Positions 23,563 to 34,736 of a DNA stretch of 64,000 nt are shown here, piece after piece. Origin of the DNA: Chlorocebus sabaeus (taxonomy: Eukaryota > Chordata > Mammalia > Primates > Cercopithecidae). The position numbers and the translations under genes were made by a program. The notes under the pieces were generated by a model. The model made no database searches. It saw only the letters and a program-made list of their open reading frames with translations, and was not told the DNA's origin. Numbering within the stretch: position 1 is the first letter of the stretch; the number at the start of each line of letters is the position of its first letter. Location of the stretch: assembly GCF_047675955.1 (NCBI RefSeq), contig NC_132915.1, positions 1,277,001 to 1,341,000 on the forward strand. The letters are read 5' to 3'.

Positions 23563-23880
23563 GGCCGGGCGCAATGGTTCATGCCTGTAATCCCAGCACT
23601 TTGAGAGACTGAGGCGGGCAGATCACAAGGTCAGGAGTTCGAGATCAGCCTGGCCAATATGGTGAAACCCCGTCTCTACTAAAAATACAAAAATTATCCG
23701 GGCGTGGTGGCGGCGCCTGTAGTCGCAGCTCCTCAGGAGGCTGAAGCAGGAGAATTGCTTGAACCTGGGAGGTGGAGCTTGCAGTGAGCTGAGATCGCGC
23801 CACTCACTGCATTCCAGCCTGGGCGACAGAGCGAGACTCCGTCTCAAAAAAAACCCAAACAACAAAACAACAATGACAAC
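23563..23880 (+). mobile_element. Full-length Alu (S/Y transition)
   Basis: Plus-strand dimeric Alu from 'ggccgggcgcaatggttcatg' to an A-rich tail with AAC interruptions. 'actaaaat' flanks both sides (23552-23559 and about 23890), a possible short target duplication. Confidence 0.92.
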
Positions 23881-23890
23881 AAAAAAACTT

Positions 23891-24640
23891 ACTAAAATTA
23901 TTTCTTTAATACAAGGGGAAAATAAGCAAAATATGATAACCTTTTGTCTTCCCACCAGTGAGGTGTCCCTTTCCATTCAAGTAAAAAAGTTAGCTGAATT
24001 ATTTTCGTTTCATTGCTACCAAAAATGAAAAAAAAAAAAAATCTTTTAGTTTATAAGATCCACATATGGACACTTACTGAGTTTGACCCTCCCAGTGCTT
24101 AAGTTACCACAGAGGGATCAAGGTGGGGCTATGGGGCTATTTATGACCATCTTGCTCCGTGATACTTTCATAAGACCTCTAGGTCCACATGACGCACTGA
24201 AATGCAGAAGCCACCTTGTTAGGGACACTTCAAATTCGGAGAGGACACACAGAGGATGTGCCAGACACAGTGTTACTCTAGCAATTGTTTATAAAGTTAA
24301 ATTTCTTAGAAGACTGTCTATACTCATCAGCTCCAGTTCATACCCTCCCATTGATTTTTGAACTCACTGTGATCTGGAGTCTTTTGAAGGCCATGGATGA
24401 TCTTCTTATGACCAAGTTCAACGGTACTCTTCAATGACCGTCTCACTTGTGTCTGCAGCATTCCTGTTTCCTTACTGCCTTTTGAAACTTTTTTCTGCCT
24501 CGACTTCTGATGCTCCTGGTTTCCCCCTTGCTTTCTGTACGCTCCTAAATCTTCAGGCTTCTCTCATTCTGCTTACCTCTTACAGGTTGAAATAGTCAAG
24601 AATTTTCCCTTCTCTATTGTCTTTTCAGTGACCCAAATCC
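23891..24640. other. Intergenic sequence, no recognised feature
   Basis: Includes a 13-A run near 24028-24040. No exon or pseudogene found. Confidence 0.45.
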
Positions 24641-24795
24641 TCTTTTTTATGTGACTGGATCTCACACTGTCACCCAGGCCAGAGTGCAGTTGCACAATCA
24701 TAGCCCACTGCAGCCTCCTTCTCCTGGGCTCAAGTGATCCTCCTGCCTCAGCCTCCCAAAGTGCTGGGTTTACAGGCATGAGCCAGAGTGGCCCC
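24641..24795 (-). mobile_element. Alu monomer or internally deleted Alu
   Basis: About 155 bp of antisense Alu: starts like the right arm ('ctcacactgtcacccaggccagagtgcag') and passes directly to left-arm 5' sequence ('cctcccaaagtgctgggtttacaggcatgagcc'). This fits either a free monomer (FLAM/FRAM class) or a dimer with a recombination deletion. Confidence 0.8.
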
Positions 24796-24796
24796 A

Positions 24797-24935
24797 AATG
24801 CTTTTGACTAGTACTATTCAGTAGACATTTCTGCAGTGATGGAAATGTTCTGTATCTGCGCTGTCCAGCAGGGTAGCCACTAGCCATACTTACGTATGTA
24901 AGATTTGAAATGTGGATAGTGCAACTGATGGTCTA
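24797..24935 (-). repeat. Old interspersed repeat, inverse copy of the 21.7-kb element
   Basis: 'attcagtagacatttctgcagtgatggaaatgttctgtatctgcgctgtcc' matches the reverse complement of 21850-21910. See 21711-21915 for the partner. Confidence 0.5.
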
Positions 24936-26261
24936 ACTAAGTACATCTTTTCCTCTACTTTTAGAATATTTTAGAAAAAAATAATATTGGTGCCTCAGTT
25001 TTGTTGAAATAACTGCTTCAATTCTCTGCTGGATGAGTCTGCAAAGATCTAGGTGGTAAGATATAAGGCCGGCTGAGTAGTCTAGTTAATCTTGTGCTTT
25101 CCACATTGTAATAAATTTACACTTGTTTCTCTTAAAGCTTGCATGTAGTGAGATGTCCAGTATCCGAGTCCTGCCAATGTGTTACTCATGATGAACTTGT
25201 TGAGGTGAGTATAGGAAAATACCTCTCCTGTTGGCACTTTTTAACTCTATCCCTAGCCTTTATTTGAGCTAAATTTCCTATCCCAAGGCAGGTTTATATG
25301 CAGAATTTCACTGCTGGTTTACCTTATTGATTGTTAAATATCTGGCCATCCTTTGATTATTCAACCTAAAATCCAGCCACTGCTTCTTCAATACTTTCTT
25401 CATTCATCTTTGGTGAGTATCTGCAGCTCAGGAAGAACAGGAATATTTTGCAGTGTGGAGATGGGAAGGACCAACCACCAAGAATTTTAATGGTCAGCTC
25501 TGGACTAGAGTGTAGAAAACACCAGAAGAAATAGTGATGTAGTCAGCATTACTCAGTTTCAGTGATTATAACTTTTGAAGCTCACTAGCAAAAAAGAAAA
25601 AAAAAAGTGTTATGCAAATGTACCTCTCTCTTTTCTTTATTTCCTTTTCCCAGCAAAAACATTGTAAATTGCTAAAAGTCTTCTGGTGACTTGTCATATT
25701 TGGCACGAGTTTAATTGGTTTTGGCAATTGTATTTTAGTGACTCATGAGAGAATACTTCTAGTTTTTTTACTAACAGATGTAGCAGTGCCTGTGCTAAAA
25801 GCAATGACAGTAATGTCATAAGGTTATAAAATTGCAGGAATTTGCTGCTGGTGGTCCAATAAAAACAAACTAGTATGAAGAGGGAGCTGTGGGAAGATAA
25901 GACGTAAAATATACAGTGCTGTAAATGTTTAGTCACAAAAGATCTGATCTTTTGTCATTTATTTAAACAACATATGTTGAAATTGGGAATCTGCACATGA
26001 TATCCGAGGAACCACTACATTTTGAATTCAATGTGCTTGTAATCATATTTCATTTGCATCATTGCTCTCATTTCTTGTTCAGGGAAGTGACTCTAACACC
26101 ACTAGAAAATTCAGATGATATCCTACTCACACTTTGTTTCTTTAAGAAATGTCTTTTTGAAAACTGTGTTGTATTTCTGGGTCTTTAAAAGGTTATCATT
26201 TCCCCTTTCATCATCTGATTGGATGGCCATTACAACTACAGGAGGCACTTTCATTTGAAAC
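24936..26261. other. 1.3-kb AT-rich stretch without a recognised gene
   Basis: No exon, pseudogene or clear repeat found. A purine run ('aaaaaagaaaaaaaaaag') is present near 25591. Confidence 0.45.
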
Positions 26262-26385
26262 ATGAAATATTTATGCAGCCAATGTTTGAGTGCCCATTTG
26301 TCTGCCAAGAACTCTGCCAGATATTGGAGAAACAGTTCTGGAGAACTCCCTGGCCTCCAGGAGCTTACCGTCCAGAGGGAGAAGA
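26262..26385 (+). repeat. MIR/L2-like fragment
   Basis: 'tgtttgagtgcccatttgtctgccaagaactctgccagatattggagaaac' followed by 'ctggcctccaggagcttacc' resembles an old SINE/LINE2 segment. Confidence 0.35.
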
Positions 26386-26623
26386 GGCAAGAAGACACTT
26401 GTGCTGCCAATGTTAGAAGAACTATACACTATGTCAACATCATAGAGATGAGGTCCATTCATGTTGGATATTCCCAGCCTCCTCTCTAGTCCAGACCCAA
26501 GTGGCATTCTACTTTGCCTCCGCCTCAGTCCTCTGGGGAGATTGTCTTTGCCAGCCTTGATAGGGGATTGTCATGTTTTCGAATGAAGAAAATGGGGAGA
26601 GGGAGATTGAAAAGGTGTGAGGA

Positions 26624-27049
26624 GGCCAGTTGCGGTGGCTCGCACCTGTAATCCCAGCACTTGGGGAGGCTGAGGCGGGCAGATCACAAGGTCAGGAGAT
26701 CTAGAGCATTCTGGCTAAGATGATGAAACCCCGTCTCTACCTAAAAGTACAAAAATTAGCTGGGCGTGAAGGCGCATGCCTGTAGTCCCAGCTACACAGG
26801 AGGCTGAGGCAGGGGAATTGCTTGAACCCAGGAGGCAGAGTTTGCAGTGAGCCGAGATCGAGCTACTGCACTCTAGCCTGGGCAACGAGCGAGATTCCGT
26901 CTGAAAGAAAGAAAGAAAAAGGCGGCGGGGGAGAGAGAGAGAGAGAGAGAGAAAGAAAGAGAGAGAGAGAGGGAGGGAGGGAAGAAAGAGGGAGGGAGGG
27001 AGGGAGGGAAGGAAGGAAGGAAGGGAGGGAGGGAGGGAGGGAGGGAGGG
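26624..27049 (+). mobile_element. Alu with tail expanded into GA/GAAA/GGGA microsatellite
   Basis: Dimeric Alu (26624 to about 26903) whose tail has become a 145-bp pure purine tract on the plus strand: GAAA units, then GA, then GGGA/GGAA units. Near-identical target duplications aggtgtgagga (26613-26623) and aggtgtgaaga (27050-27060) enclose both Alu and microsatellite. This proves that the microsatellite arose from the Alu tail. The purine strand is triplex-prone. Confidence 0.95.
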
Positions 27050-27167
27050 AGGTGTGAAGAAAGGGGAACAATTATTTTTTCCCAGATTAGTTCCTGGGCT
27101 TCACCATTATGAAAAAAATAATCCTCGTGGTGGGGAAAATAGAAAAAACACTTAAAAAGAAGTTGAG

Positions 27168-27480
27168 GCTGGGTGGAGTGGCTCACGCTTGTGATCCCAA
27201 CACTTGTGGAGGCCGAGGCAAGAGAAGTACTTGAGGCCAGGAGTCTGAGACCAGTCTGGGCAACATAGCGTGACCCTGTGTCTACAAAAAATACAAAGAA
27301 AGAAATCAGGCAGGTATAGTTGCCAGCCTGGAGTCCTACCTACTTGGGAGACTGAAGAGGAAGGATTGCTTGAGCCCAGGAGTTTGTGATTGCACTGAGC
27401 TGTGATCACGCCACTGTGCTCCAGCCTGGACAACAGAGAGAGACCTTGCCTTACAAAAAGATAAAAGAAAAAAAGAAAAA
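27168..27480 (+). mobile_element. AluJ-like element
   Basis: Diverged dimeric Alu ('ggctgggtggagtggctcacgcttgtgatccc', 'gcctggacaacagagagagacc') ending in an A-rich tail. It lies about 120 bp after the previous Alu in the same orientation. Confidence 0.92.
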
Positions 27481-27894
27481 GTTGTCAGGGGGAGTAAGCC
27501 ATGACACATAAACACAGATGAGCGGGTTGCAGAGGCCAATGTACCACCAATCAAAAGGCACACCCCTGACCAGTTCCCCCTGAGCAGGGTCTAGGCTGAG
27601 GTTCTCAGTCCCAGAGACAGAAGGGGGTTTGCTCCTCTTCATCCAGGCTCTTGCTACTCTTGGCTTATTGCTTTTGAAGGTAACCACTACTAATCTTTTT
27701 CTTAACTATTTTATTTTGTTATTGTGATAAAATATATATAACATAAATTTGCCTTTTTGAGCATTTCAACTGTACAGTTAATGGACATTAACTACATTCA
27801 TGCAGTGGTGCAACCATCACCACTATCCTTTTTCAAACTTTTTCATTATCCAAAACAAACTCTGTACCGATTAAGCAGTAACTCCCCCATTTCT

Positions 27895-29020
27895 ATTTTT
27901 TATACTTTATGTTCTAGGGTACATGTGCACAATGTACAGGTTTGTTGTGTATATATGTGCCATGTTGGTATGCTGCACCCATTAACTTGTCACTTACATT
28001 AGGTATATCTCCTTGTAAATTTGTTTGAGTTCTTTGTAGGTTCTGGATATTAGCCCTTTGTCAGATGAGTAGATTGTAAAAATTTTCTCCCATTCTATAG
28101 GTTGCCTGTTCACTCTGATGGTAGTTTCTTTTGCTGTGCAGAAGCTCTTTAGTTTAATTAGATCCTGTTTGTCAATTTTAGCTTTTGTTGCCATTGCTTT
28201 TGTTGTTTTAGACATGAAGTCCTTGCCCATGCCTATGTCCTGAATGGTATTACCTAGGTTTTCTTCTAGGGTTTTTATGGTTTTAGGTCTAACATTTAAG
28301 TCTCTAATCCATCTTGAATTAATTTTTGTGTAAGGTGTAAGGAAGGGATCCAGTTTCAGCTTTCTACATATGACTAGCCAGTTTTCCCACCACCATTTAT
28401 TAAATAGGGAATCCTTTCCCCATTTCTTGTTTGTGTCAGGTTTGTCAAAGAGCAGATGGTTGTAGTTGTGTGGTGTTATTTCTGAGGGCTCTGTTCTGTT
28501 CCATTGGTCTATATCTCTGTTTTGGTACCAGTACCATGCTGTTTTGGTTACTGTAGCCTTGTAGTATAGTTTGAAGTCACGTAGCGTGATGCCTCCAGCT
28601 TTGTTCTTTTGACTTAGGATTGTCTTGGCAATGTGGGCTCTTTTTTGGTTCCATATGAACTTTAAAGTAGTTTTTTTCCAATTCTGTGAAGAAAGTCATT
28701 GGTAGCTTAATGGGGATAACACTGAATCTGTAAATTACCATGGGTGGTATGGCCATTTTCACGATATTGATTCTTCCTATCCATGAGCATTGAATGTTCT
28801 TCCATTTGTTTGTGTCCTCTTTTATTTCACTGAACAGTGGTTTGTAGTTCTCCTTGAAGAGGTCCTTCACATCCCTTGTAAGTTGGATTCCTAGGTATTT
28901 TATTCTATTTGAAGCAATTGTGAATGGGAGTTCACTTATGATTTGGCTCTCTGTTTGTCTGTCATTGGTGTATAAGAACGCTTGTGATTTTTGCACATTG
29001 GTTTTGTATCCTGAGACTTT
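27895..29020 (-). mobile_element. Younger L1 (L1P type), 5'-truncated with internal deletion
   Basis: Reverse-complement primate L1. The 3' UTR at 27895-28010 ('ctagggtacatgtgcacaatg') jumps directly at about 28010 to the ORF2 interior, then continues collinearly to 29020. Near-identical duplications agtaactcccccatttct (27877-27894) and gcaactccccaatttct (29021-29037) flank it and lie in the host L1M. Antisense frames at 27994-28230 and 28577-29032 correspond to reverse transcriptase C-terminal parts, broken by frameshifts and stops. Not functional. Confidence 0.9.
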
Positions 29021-29068
29021 GCAACTCCCCAATTTCTCTCTTGCTCTAGTCCATGGTAACTTTTATCT

Positions 29069-29372
29069 TTTTTTTTTTTTTTTTTTTTTTTGAGATGGAG
29101 TCTCACTCTGTGGCCCAGATTGGAGGGCAGTGGTGCAATCTTGGCTCACTGCAACCTCTGCCTCCCAGGTTCAAGTGATTCTCCTGCCTCAGCCTCCCGA
29201 GTAGCTGGGATTACAGGCACGTGCCACCACACCCAGCTAATTTTTGTATTTTTAGTAGAGTCAGGGTTTCACCAGGTTGACCAGGCTGGTCTCAAACTCC
29301 TGACCTCAGGTAATGCACCTGCCTCAAGCTCGAAAACTGCTGGGATTACAGTTGTGAGCCACTGTGTCCGGC
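29069..29372 (-). mobile_element. Full-length Alu (AluS-like)
   Basis: Antisense Alu with a poly-T head of over 20 bases, ending 'gagccactgtgtccggccc'. It is inserted about 30 bp beyond the nested L1 and within the old L1M. Confidence 0.94.
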
Positions 29373-30519
29373 CCTTATCCTCTCTATGAATTTACTTATT
29401 CTAGATACTTCAATAAGTGGAATCATACAATAACTGTCCTGTTATGCTTGTCCTATTTCAGTTGATGTAGTGTATTCAGGCTTCATCCCTGTTGTCACAT
29501 GGGTCAGAACTTCATTCTTTTTATGGCCAAATAAAATAATTGCATTGTATGTACATATCACATGTTGTTTTAATCATTCATTTGCGGTTGGACCCTTACA
29601 TTATTTCCACCCTTGGGCATCGTGAATAGTGCTGCGTATTGGGCAAAATAGTGGAGCATGTCGGCCAAAAAAGTATCTGGTCAAGTCCCTGCCTTTATTT
29701 CCTTAGGATGTATAACGAAGAGTAGAATCGCTGGTTCATATGGTATTTCTGTGTTTAAGCTTTTGAGGAAATATCAAATTATTTTCCACAGTGGCTGCAC
29801 CATTTTACATGCCAGCCAGCAATGTACAAGAGTTCCAATTTCTCCAAGTGTTAGTTTCCTTAAAAAAAAAATTACTGTAGCCACTCTAGTAGGTGTACAG
29901 CAGCATCTCATTGCGGCTTACAATTCACTTTTTCCTAGTGACAGGGGATGTCGGGCATCCAGTCATGTACTTATTGACTATGTATATGTCTTGTTTGTAG
30001 AAATGTCTACAGTTATCCCAACACATTCTTTGCCCACTTTTGAGTTGTCCTTTTGTTGTTGAGTTTTAGGAGTTATTTATATATTCTCGAGATTAAGCTC
30101 CTCTCCGATACACAATTTGCAAATATATTCTTTCATTCTGTAGGTTGTTTTGTCATTTTCTTCATGATATATTTTGATGCATAAAAGATTTTAATTTTGA
30201 TAAAGTTCACTTTATCTCTTTTTTTCTTTTGTTGGTAATGCTTTTGGCATCATATCAAAGAATCAATTACCAAATCCAAGGTCATGAAGATGTATTCCTA
30301 TGTTTTCTGCTTAGATATTTGTGGGTTTAATGCATACATTTAGGTCATTGATATATTTTGATTAAGTTTTGTATCTGTTTTTAAACCCTTATAAGTGTAT
30401 TTATGCATATGTCTTGTTGAACTTTCATAAGTTTGACAGCAATGAGGTTGCTGGGTCAAAGCATTTTTAATTTTAAATTTCAAGAGATAATGACTATGAT
30501 GTCTTCTCTGTTTTTTCTG

Positions 30520-31838
30520 TTCAAAATCATTTCAAACATTCTATCCAGGACAATTAAGCAAGATAATGAAAAAAAAAAAAAGCTGCATCCAGATTGGAAA
30601 GGAAAAAGTAAAACTATCTTTACTTGCAATGACATGATCTACTATGTAGAAAATCCTAGCGAATTCACTAAAAAGCTATCAGAGCTAATGAAATCAGCAA
30701 GGCAGCAGGATATAAAAATCAATTGCATTTCTATACACTTGTAATGAACAATTAGAAAATGAAATTAAGAAAACAATTTCAGAATAAATTTAACAAAAGA
30801 AGTGCAAACTTTATACTCTGAAAACTACAAAATACAGTTAAAGAAAATTAAAGACTAAAAAAATTGGAAAGCCATCTCATACTCATGGATCAGGAAACTT
30901 CATATTGTTAAGATGGTAGGTAATAACTTTCCAAATTATACAGAGATCTCTACTAGAATCTCAGTTGGGGCCAGGCAAGGTGGTTCATGACTGTAATCCC
31001 AACACTTTGGGAGGCTGAGGTGGGAGAGTCCTGGAGGTCAGGAGTTTGAGATCAGCCTGGGCAACATAGTGATACCTTGTCTCTACAAAAAAACTAAAAA
31101 TATTAGTTGAACGTGGTAGTGCATGCCTGTAATAATAGCTACTCGGGAGGCTGAGGTGGGAGGATTGCTCAAGTAAGGTTACAGTGAGCTATGATTGCAG
31201 AACTGCACTCCAGCCTGGGCAACAGAGCAAGACTCTATCTAAAAAAAAAAAAAGAAAATTCCAGTTGGCTTCTTTGTAGGAGTTGACAAAGCTGATTCTA
31301 AAATCCATATGGAAATGAAAGGGGCCCCAAATAGCTAAAATGTTGTTGAAAAAAGAAGAATAAAGCTGGAGGAATCATACCTCTTGATTTTAAAACTTAG
31401 TACAAATCTATAATAATCAATCAAGACAGTGTAGAACTGACTCAAGGATAAACATATAGATGAATATAATAAAATTGAGAGTCCAGAAATGAACTCATAC
31501 ATCTATGGTCAATTTATTCCAACAAAAGCGCCAGGATCATTCCATGAGGAAAGAATAGTCGCCTCAACAAATGGTCCTAGGACAGACTGACAGTCGTATG
31601 CAAAAAAAACCAAGTTGGATCTTTACTGCACACCATATATAAGAATTACATAAAAATGGATTAAAAAGAACCTAAATGTAAAAGCCAGAACTATAAAAGT
31701 CTTCTAAGAAAACAGGTTAAATCTCGGTAAACTTGGATTTGGCAATGAATTTTTAGATATGAGCAAAAAGTACAAGCAATGAAAAAAAAATAAATTAGAC
31801 TTTACAAACTTGTGTGCTTCATAGGTCACTATCAAGAA

Positions 31839-31872
<34 letters not shown>

Positions 31873-32830
31873 ACAGAATGGGAGAAAGACTTACAAAGTA
31901 TGTATCTGATAAGGGCCTTGTATCTAGAATATGTAAAGAACAGTTACAACCCAGTAACAAAAAGACAACCCAATTGGAAAATGGGCAAGGTATCTGAATA
32001 GGTATTTTTCCAGAGAAGTTATACAAATGGCCAAGAACGTGAAAAGATTTTCAACATAATTAGCCATCAGGGAAATGCAAATCCAAACCACAGGAAAACA
32101 TGGCTTCACATCCACAAAGATGTCTAAAATCAGAAAGTCAAATAATAGCATGTGTTGGCAAGGATGTGGAGAAATTGGACTCCTCCTACACTGCTGTTGG
32201 GAATGTAAAATGGTTCAGCCTCTTTGGAAAACAGCTTGGCAGCTCCTCAAAAATTTAAATATAGTGTTATCATTTAACACTGCAAATTCATTCTTTGTTA
32301 CTATATACCCGAGAGAAATGGAAACATATGTCCTCACAAAAACTTTTACATGAGTGTTCATAACACTATTATTTATAATCAAAGGGTAGAAATAAGCCAA
32401 GTGTCCATCAACTGATGACTGGATAAGCAATAGCGGTATACCTACACAATAGAACATTGTTCAGCAACAAGATAAATGAAATACTGATACATGGTTTAAC
32501 ATAAAAGAAACTTAAAAATCATATGCTAAGGGAAAGAAGACTATCACAAAAGACCACATATGATTCTATATGAAATGTAGACTAACTAGCAAATCTATAG
32601 AGACAGAAAGTAGATCAGTGGTTGCCTGGGACCAGGTATGAGGAGGAGGGTGGCTGGGAGGGAAGATAGCTAAAGGATCTGAGGTTTCTTTGTGGAATGA
32701 TAAAAATGTTCTAAAATTGATTGTGGTGATGGGTGCCCAACTCTGGGGACATATGAAAATCCATTGAACTGTACACATTATGTAAGCTAATTGAGTAATG
32801 CATGAATTATATATTGATAAAGCTATTACA
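30520..32830 (+). mobile_element. Old L1M, plus strand, interrupted by AluJ
   Basis: Forward L1M ORF2 and 3' end: 'agattggaaaggaaaaagtaaaactatc', 'gacatgatctactatgtagaaaatcc', 'aaagctggaggaatcatacctcttgattt', 'atgtggagaaattgga', 'gagacagaaagtagatcagtggttgcc', and end near 'gaattatatattgataaagc'. Reading frames are broken by stops. A run of 28 A (31842-31869) lies inside at a naturally A-rich ORF2 position. It meets the minus-strand L1M head to head near 30.5 kb. Confidence 0.88.
30967..31258 (+). mobile_element. AluJ in L1M
   Basis: Diverged dimeric Alu from 'ggccaggcaaggtggttcatg' to a 13-A tail. Left flank 'tctcagttgg' and right flank 'ttccagttgg' are likely diverged target duplications. 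Confidence 0.93.
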
Positions 32831-34314
32831 ATTATATCCTTTTCAATGTTTTACTTAGATGGATATTCAATTCAGTAAGCATTTTCAGATGACTTTATTT
32901 AAAAAAAAATGACTAATGTCCTCCAGGAAAACTGCACCCACTGACATCCCCCCATCAAATGGGGATGTCTGTCCCCTAGACTGATGTTCAGCTGGCAGGT
33001 GCTAACACGGGCATACTGGCATTTTACGGCTGGCATCAGTTCGGAGTAGTGGGTGTATATGTTACACCAGTGTTAAAATATTTTTAATTTCTCTCCCACC
33101 TGCTTGGCCACATCCTGACCTACCTTGGGTATCATCAAATTTTTCATATTTTTGTGAATATGAAAAATAGGTGGACTCCAGTTGCTGCAATGAAAGCCAC
33201 TTTAAGTTAAAACTATTGCTTGAACTACTTATGTGTAAAATCTTTGTATTCCTCTATCTGGAAGAGTCTGGTGCATGGGTGCTCAAAAATATTTGTTAAG
33301 AGAATGAATGAATGAAATGGGAAATCACATCTAATGAAAGCAGTTTAATCCATGCCGCTTCATACATAATTCCACTTATTTCTGCAATTTTTCATTTGTT
33401 TTCTTAAAATTCCCATTAGCTATTCAAGGTTCATATCTAATTTTCAGTGGAAATTTCTCAGGAGCAGGAATATATTATTGGCTGTATTTTTTGCTGCTTT
33501 TTTTAAAAATGCACCCAAGTTCTGACTATTAATTTTCTAATACAGTACACCGAGGGAACGATGTTTCCTGTGATTAAATTCAAGGATCTGAGGAGTGTTA
33601 GTTTTCTCAAACTCCCAGAGAAAAAATTCCTAAAGGTAGTTACCTAGGGGAATGTAGTTGTGCTCACAAATAGCCCAGGGCAGCCTCAGTGGGTGTGGGC
33701 TTTCTCCTCATTGGACACCCTGTGGGTACAGAGCATGGGGTCTGGGAGATGGCAAAGGTAAAGTGGGCTCTGTAGTTTGCTCCTCTTAGGAACGTCACCA
33801 AAGGATCTGGCTTTATGGAAAATCGTCTGGCTTGATCAATGGAGCAAATCTAGCTTTGCCTGGAGTTTCTCTTTTCCCTAAAATTAAATTTCTATTCAGA
33901 CTTACGTCAGCAGTTTTGTTCTTTTTAAGGACACAGTCCCCTTCAACGTCTCCCCAACCCTAGTGACTTAAGGCATAATTTGAATCTGTCATGCCGTGCT
34001 GATGATATGCGGGAGGTTTGGTCTGGCTGTTAATACTGGCAAAGGAATTGACTTTTCCCCAACAGGATGAACATTCTGCATTTAATGAAAGCAAGATTTT
34101 AAAAATTGGCTTATATTATACAACTTCTAGGTCTTGTAAAATTATATGTGACTTGGGGACCACTTAGATGCTATACAGGGGTGAGTTATTCTCTCCCAAG
34201 AAATCTGTGATTACAGTTGAGGTCCAGCGTCCAACGGCTTCACATAAACCTTCCTTTAGAGAGACTGGAGGTAGGTACTGCCTTTAGTGGCACTTGCATG
34301 TTCAGCGTGACTGA
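32831..34314. other. 1.5-kb stretch; L2-like 3' end near 33225-33325
   Basis: Mostly unassigned. 'cctctatctggaagagtctggtgcatgggtgctc', then 'aaatatttgttaagagaatgaatgaatg', resembles the LINE2 3' end. No exon or pseudogene was found in the rest. Confidence 0.45.
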
Positions 34315-34374
34315 GAACACTCTTGACAGTGTGACTTCGAACACTCTTGACAGTGTGACTTCATCACACTGTCA
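34315..34374. repeat. 24-bp tandem duplication followed by a perfect hairpin
   Basis: gaacactcttgacagtgtga plus cttc occurs twice in perfect tandem (34315-34338 and 34339-34362). The second copy supplies the left arm tgacagtgtga (34348-34358) of an 11-bp perfect inverted repeat with tcacactgtca (34364-34374), with a 5-base loop. It ends 18 bp before the target duplication of the next Alu. Confidence 0.95.
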
Positions 34375-34408
34375 ATAATTTTCAATTGATCAGGTGTCAA
34401 TAATTTTT

Positions 34409-34706
34409 TTTTTTTTTTTTTTTTTGAGACGGAGTCTCGCTCTGTCGCCCAGGCTGGAGTGCAGTGGCCGGATCTCGGCTCACTGCAAGCTCTGCTTCCC
34501 GGGTTTACGCCATTCTCCTGCCTCAGCCTCCCGAGTAGCTGGGACTACAGATGCCGCCACCACGCCCGGCTATTTTTTTGTATTTTTTACTAGAGACGAG
34601 GTTTCACCGGGTTAGCCAGGATGGTCTTGATCTCCTGACCTCGTGATCCGCCCGTCTCGGCCTCCCAAAGTGCTGGGATTACAGGCTTGAGCCACCGCAC
34701 CCGGCC
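34409..34706 (-). mobile_element. Young Alu, AluYRa-like (Old World monkey type)
   Basis: Antisense full-length Alu with perfect 17-bp duplications aggtgtcaataattttt at 34392-34408 and 34707-34723. It carries 'gtggccggatctcggctcac', 'gggtttacgcc', 'cccgtctcgg' and 'ggcttgagcc', a combination I associate with cercopithecid AluYRa. Low divergence and intact duplications indicate recent insertion. Confidence 0.95.
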
Positions 34707-34736
34707 AGGTGTCAATAATTTTTAAATGGCCATGTT

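Larger units (their letters stand above)
27690..30495 (-). mobile_element. Old L1M, minus strand, with nested L1 and Alu
   Basis: Host element visible at 27690-27894 ('gtgcaaccatcaccactatcc') and at 29380-30495 ('ataagtggaatcatacaata', 'ggcatcgtgaatagtgctgcg', 'gccacagtggctgcacc'-type motifs, 'tttggcatcatatcaaag'). This is reverse-complement L1M ORF2 and 3' end, riddled with stops. Between the two parts sit a younger L1 (27895-29020) and an Alu (29069-29372). The 30380-30495 portion ('gcaatgaggttgctgggtcaaag') is out of the expected order, so a rearrangement or extra fragment is likely. Confidence 0.82.

Noticed and set aside
28577..29032. Reverse-transcriptase-like antisense protein
   Set aside because: Fragment of L1 ORF2 in a truncated, deleted element; not a host gene.
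31842..31869. 28-A run as a possible processed-pseudogene tail
   Set aside because: It lies inside a collinear L1M ORF2 where the consensus is already A-rich.
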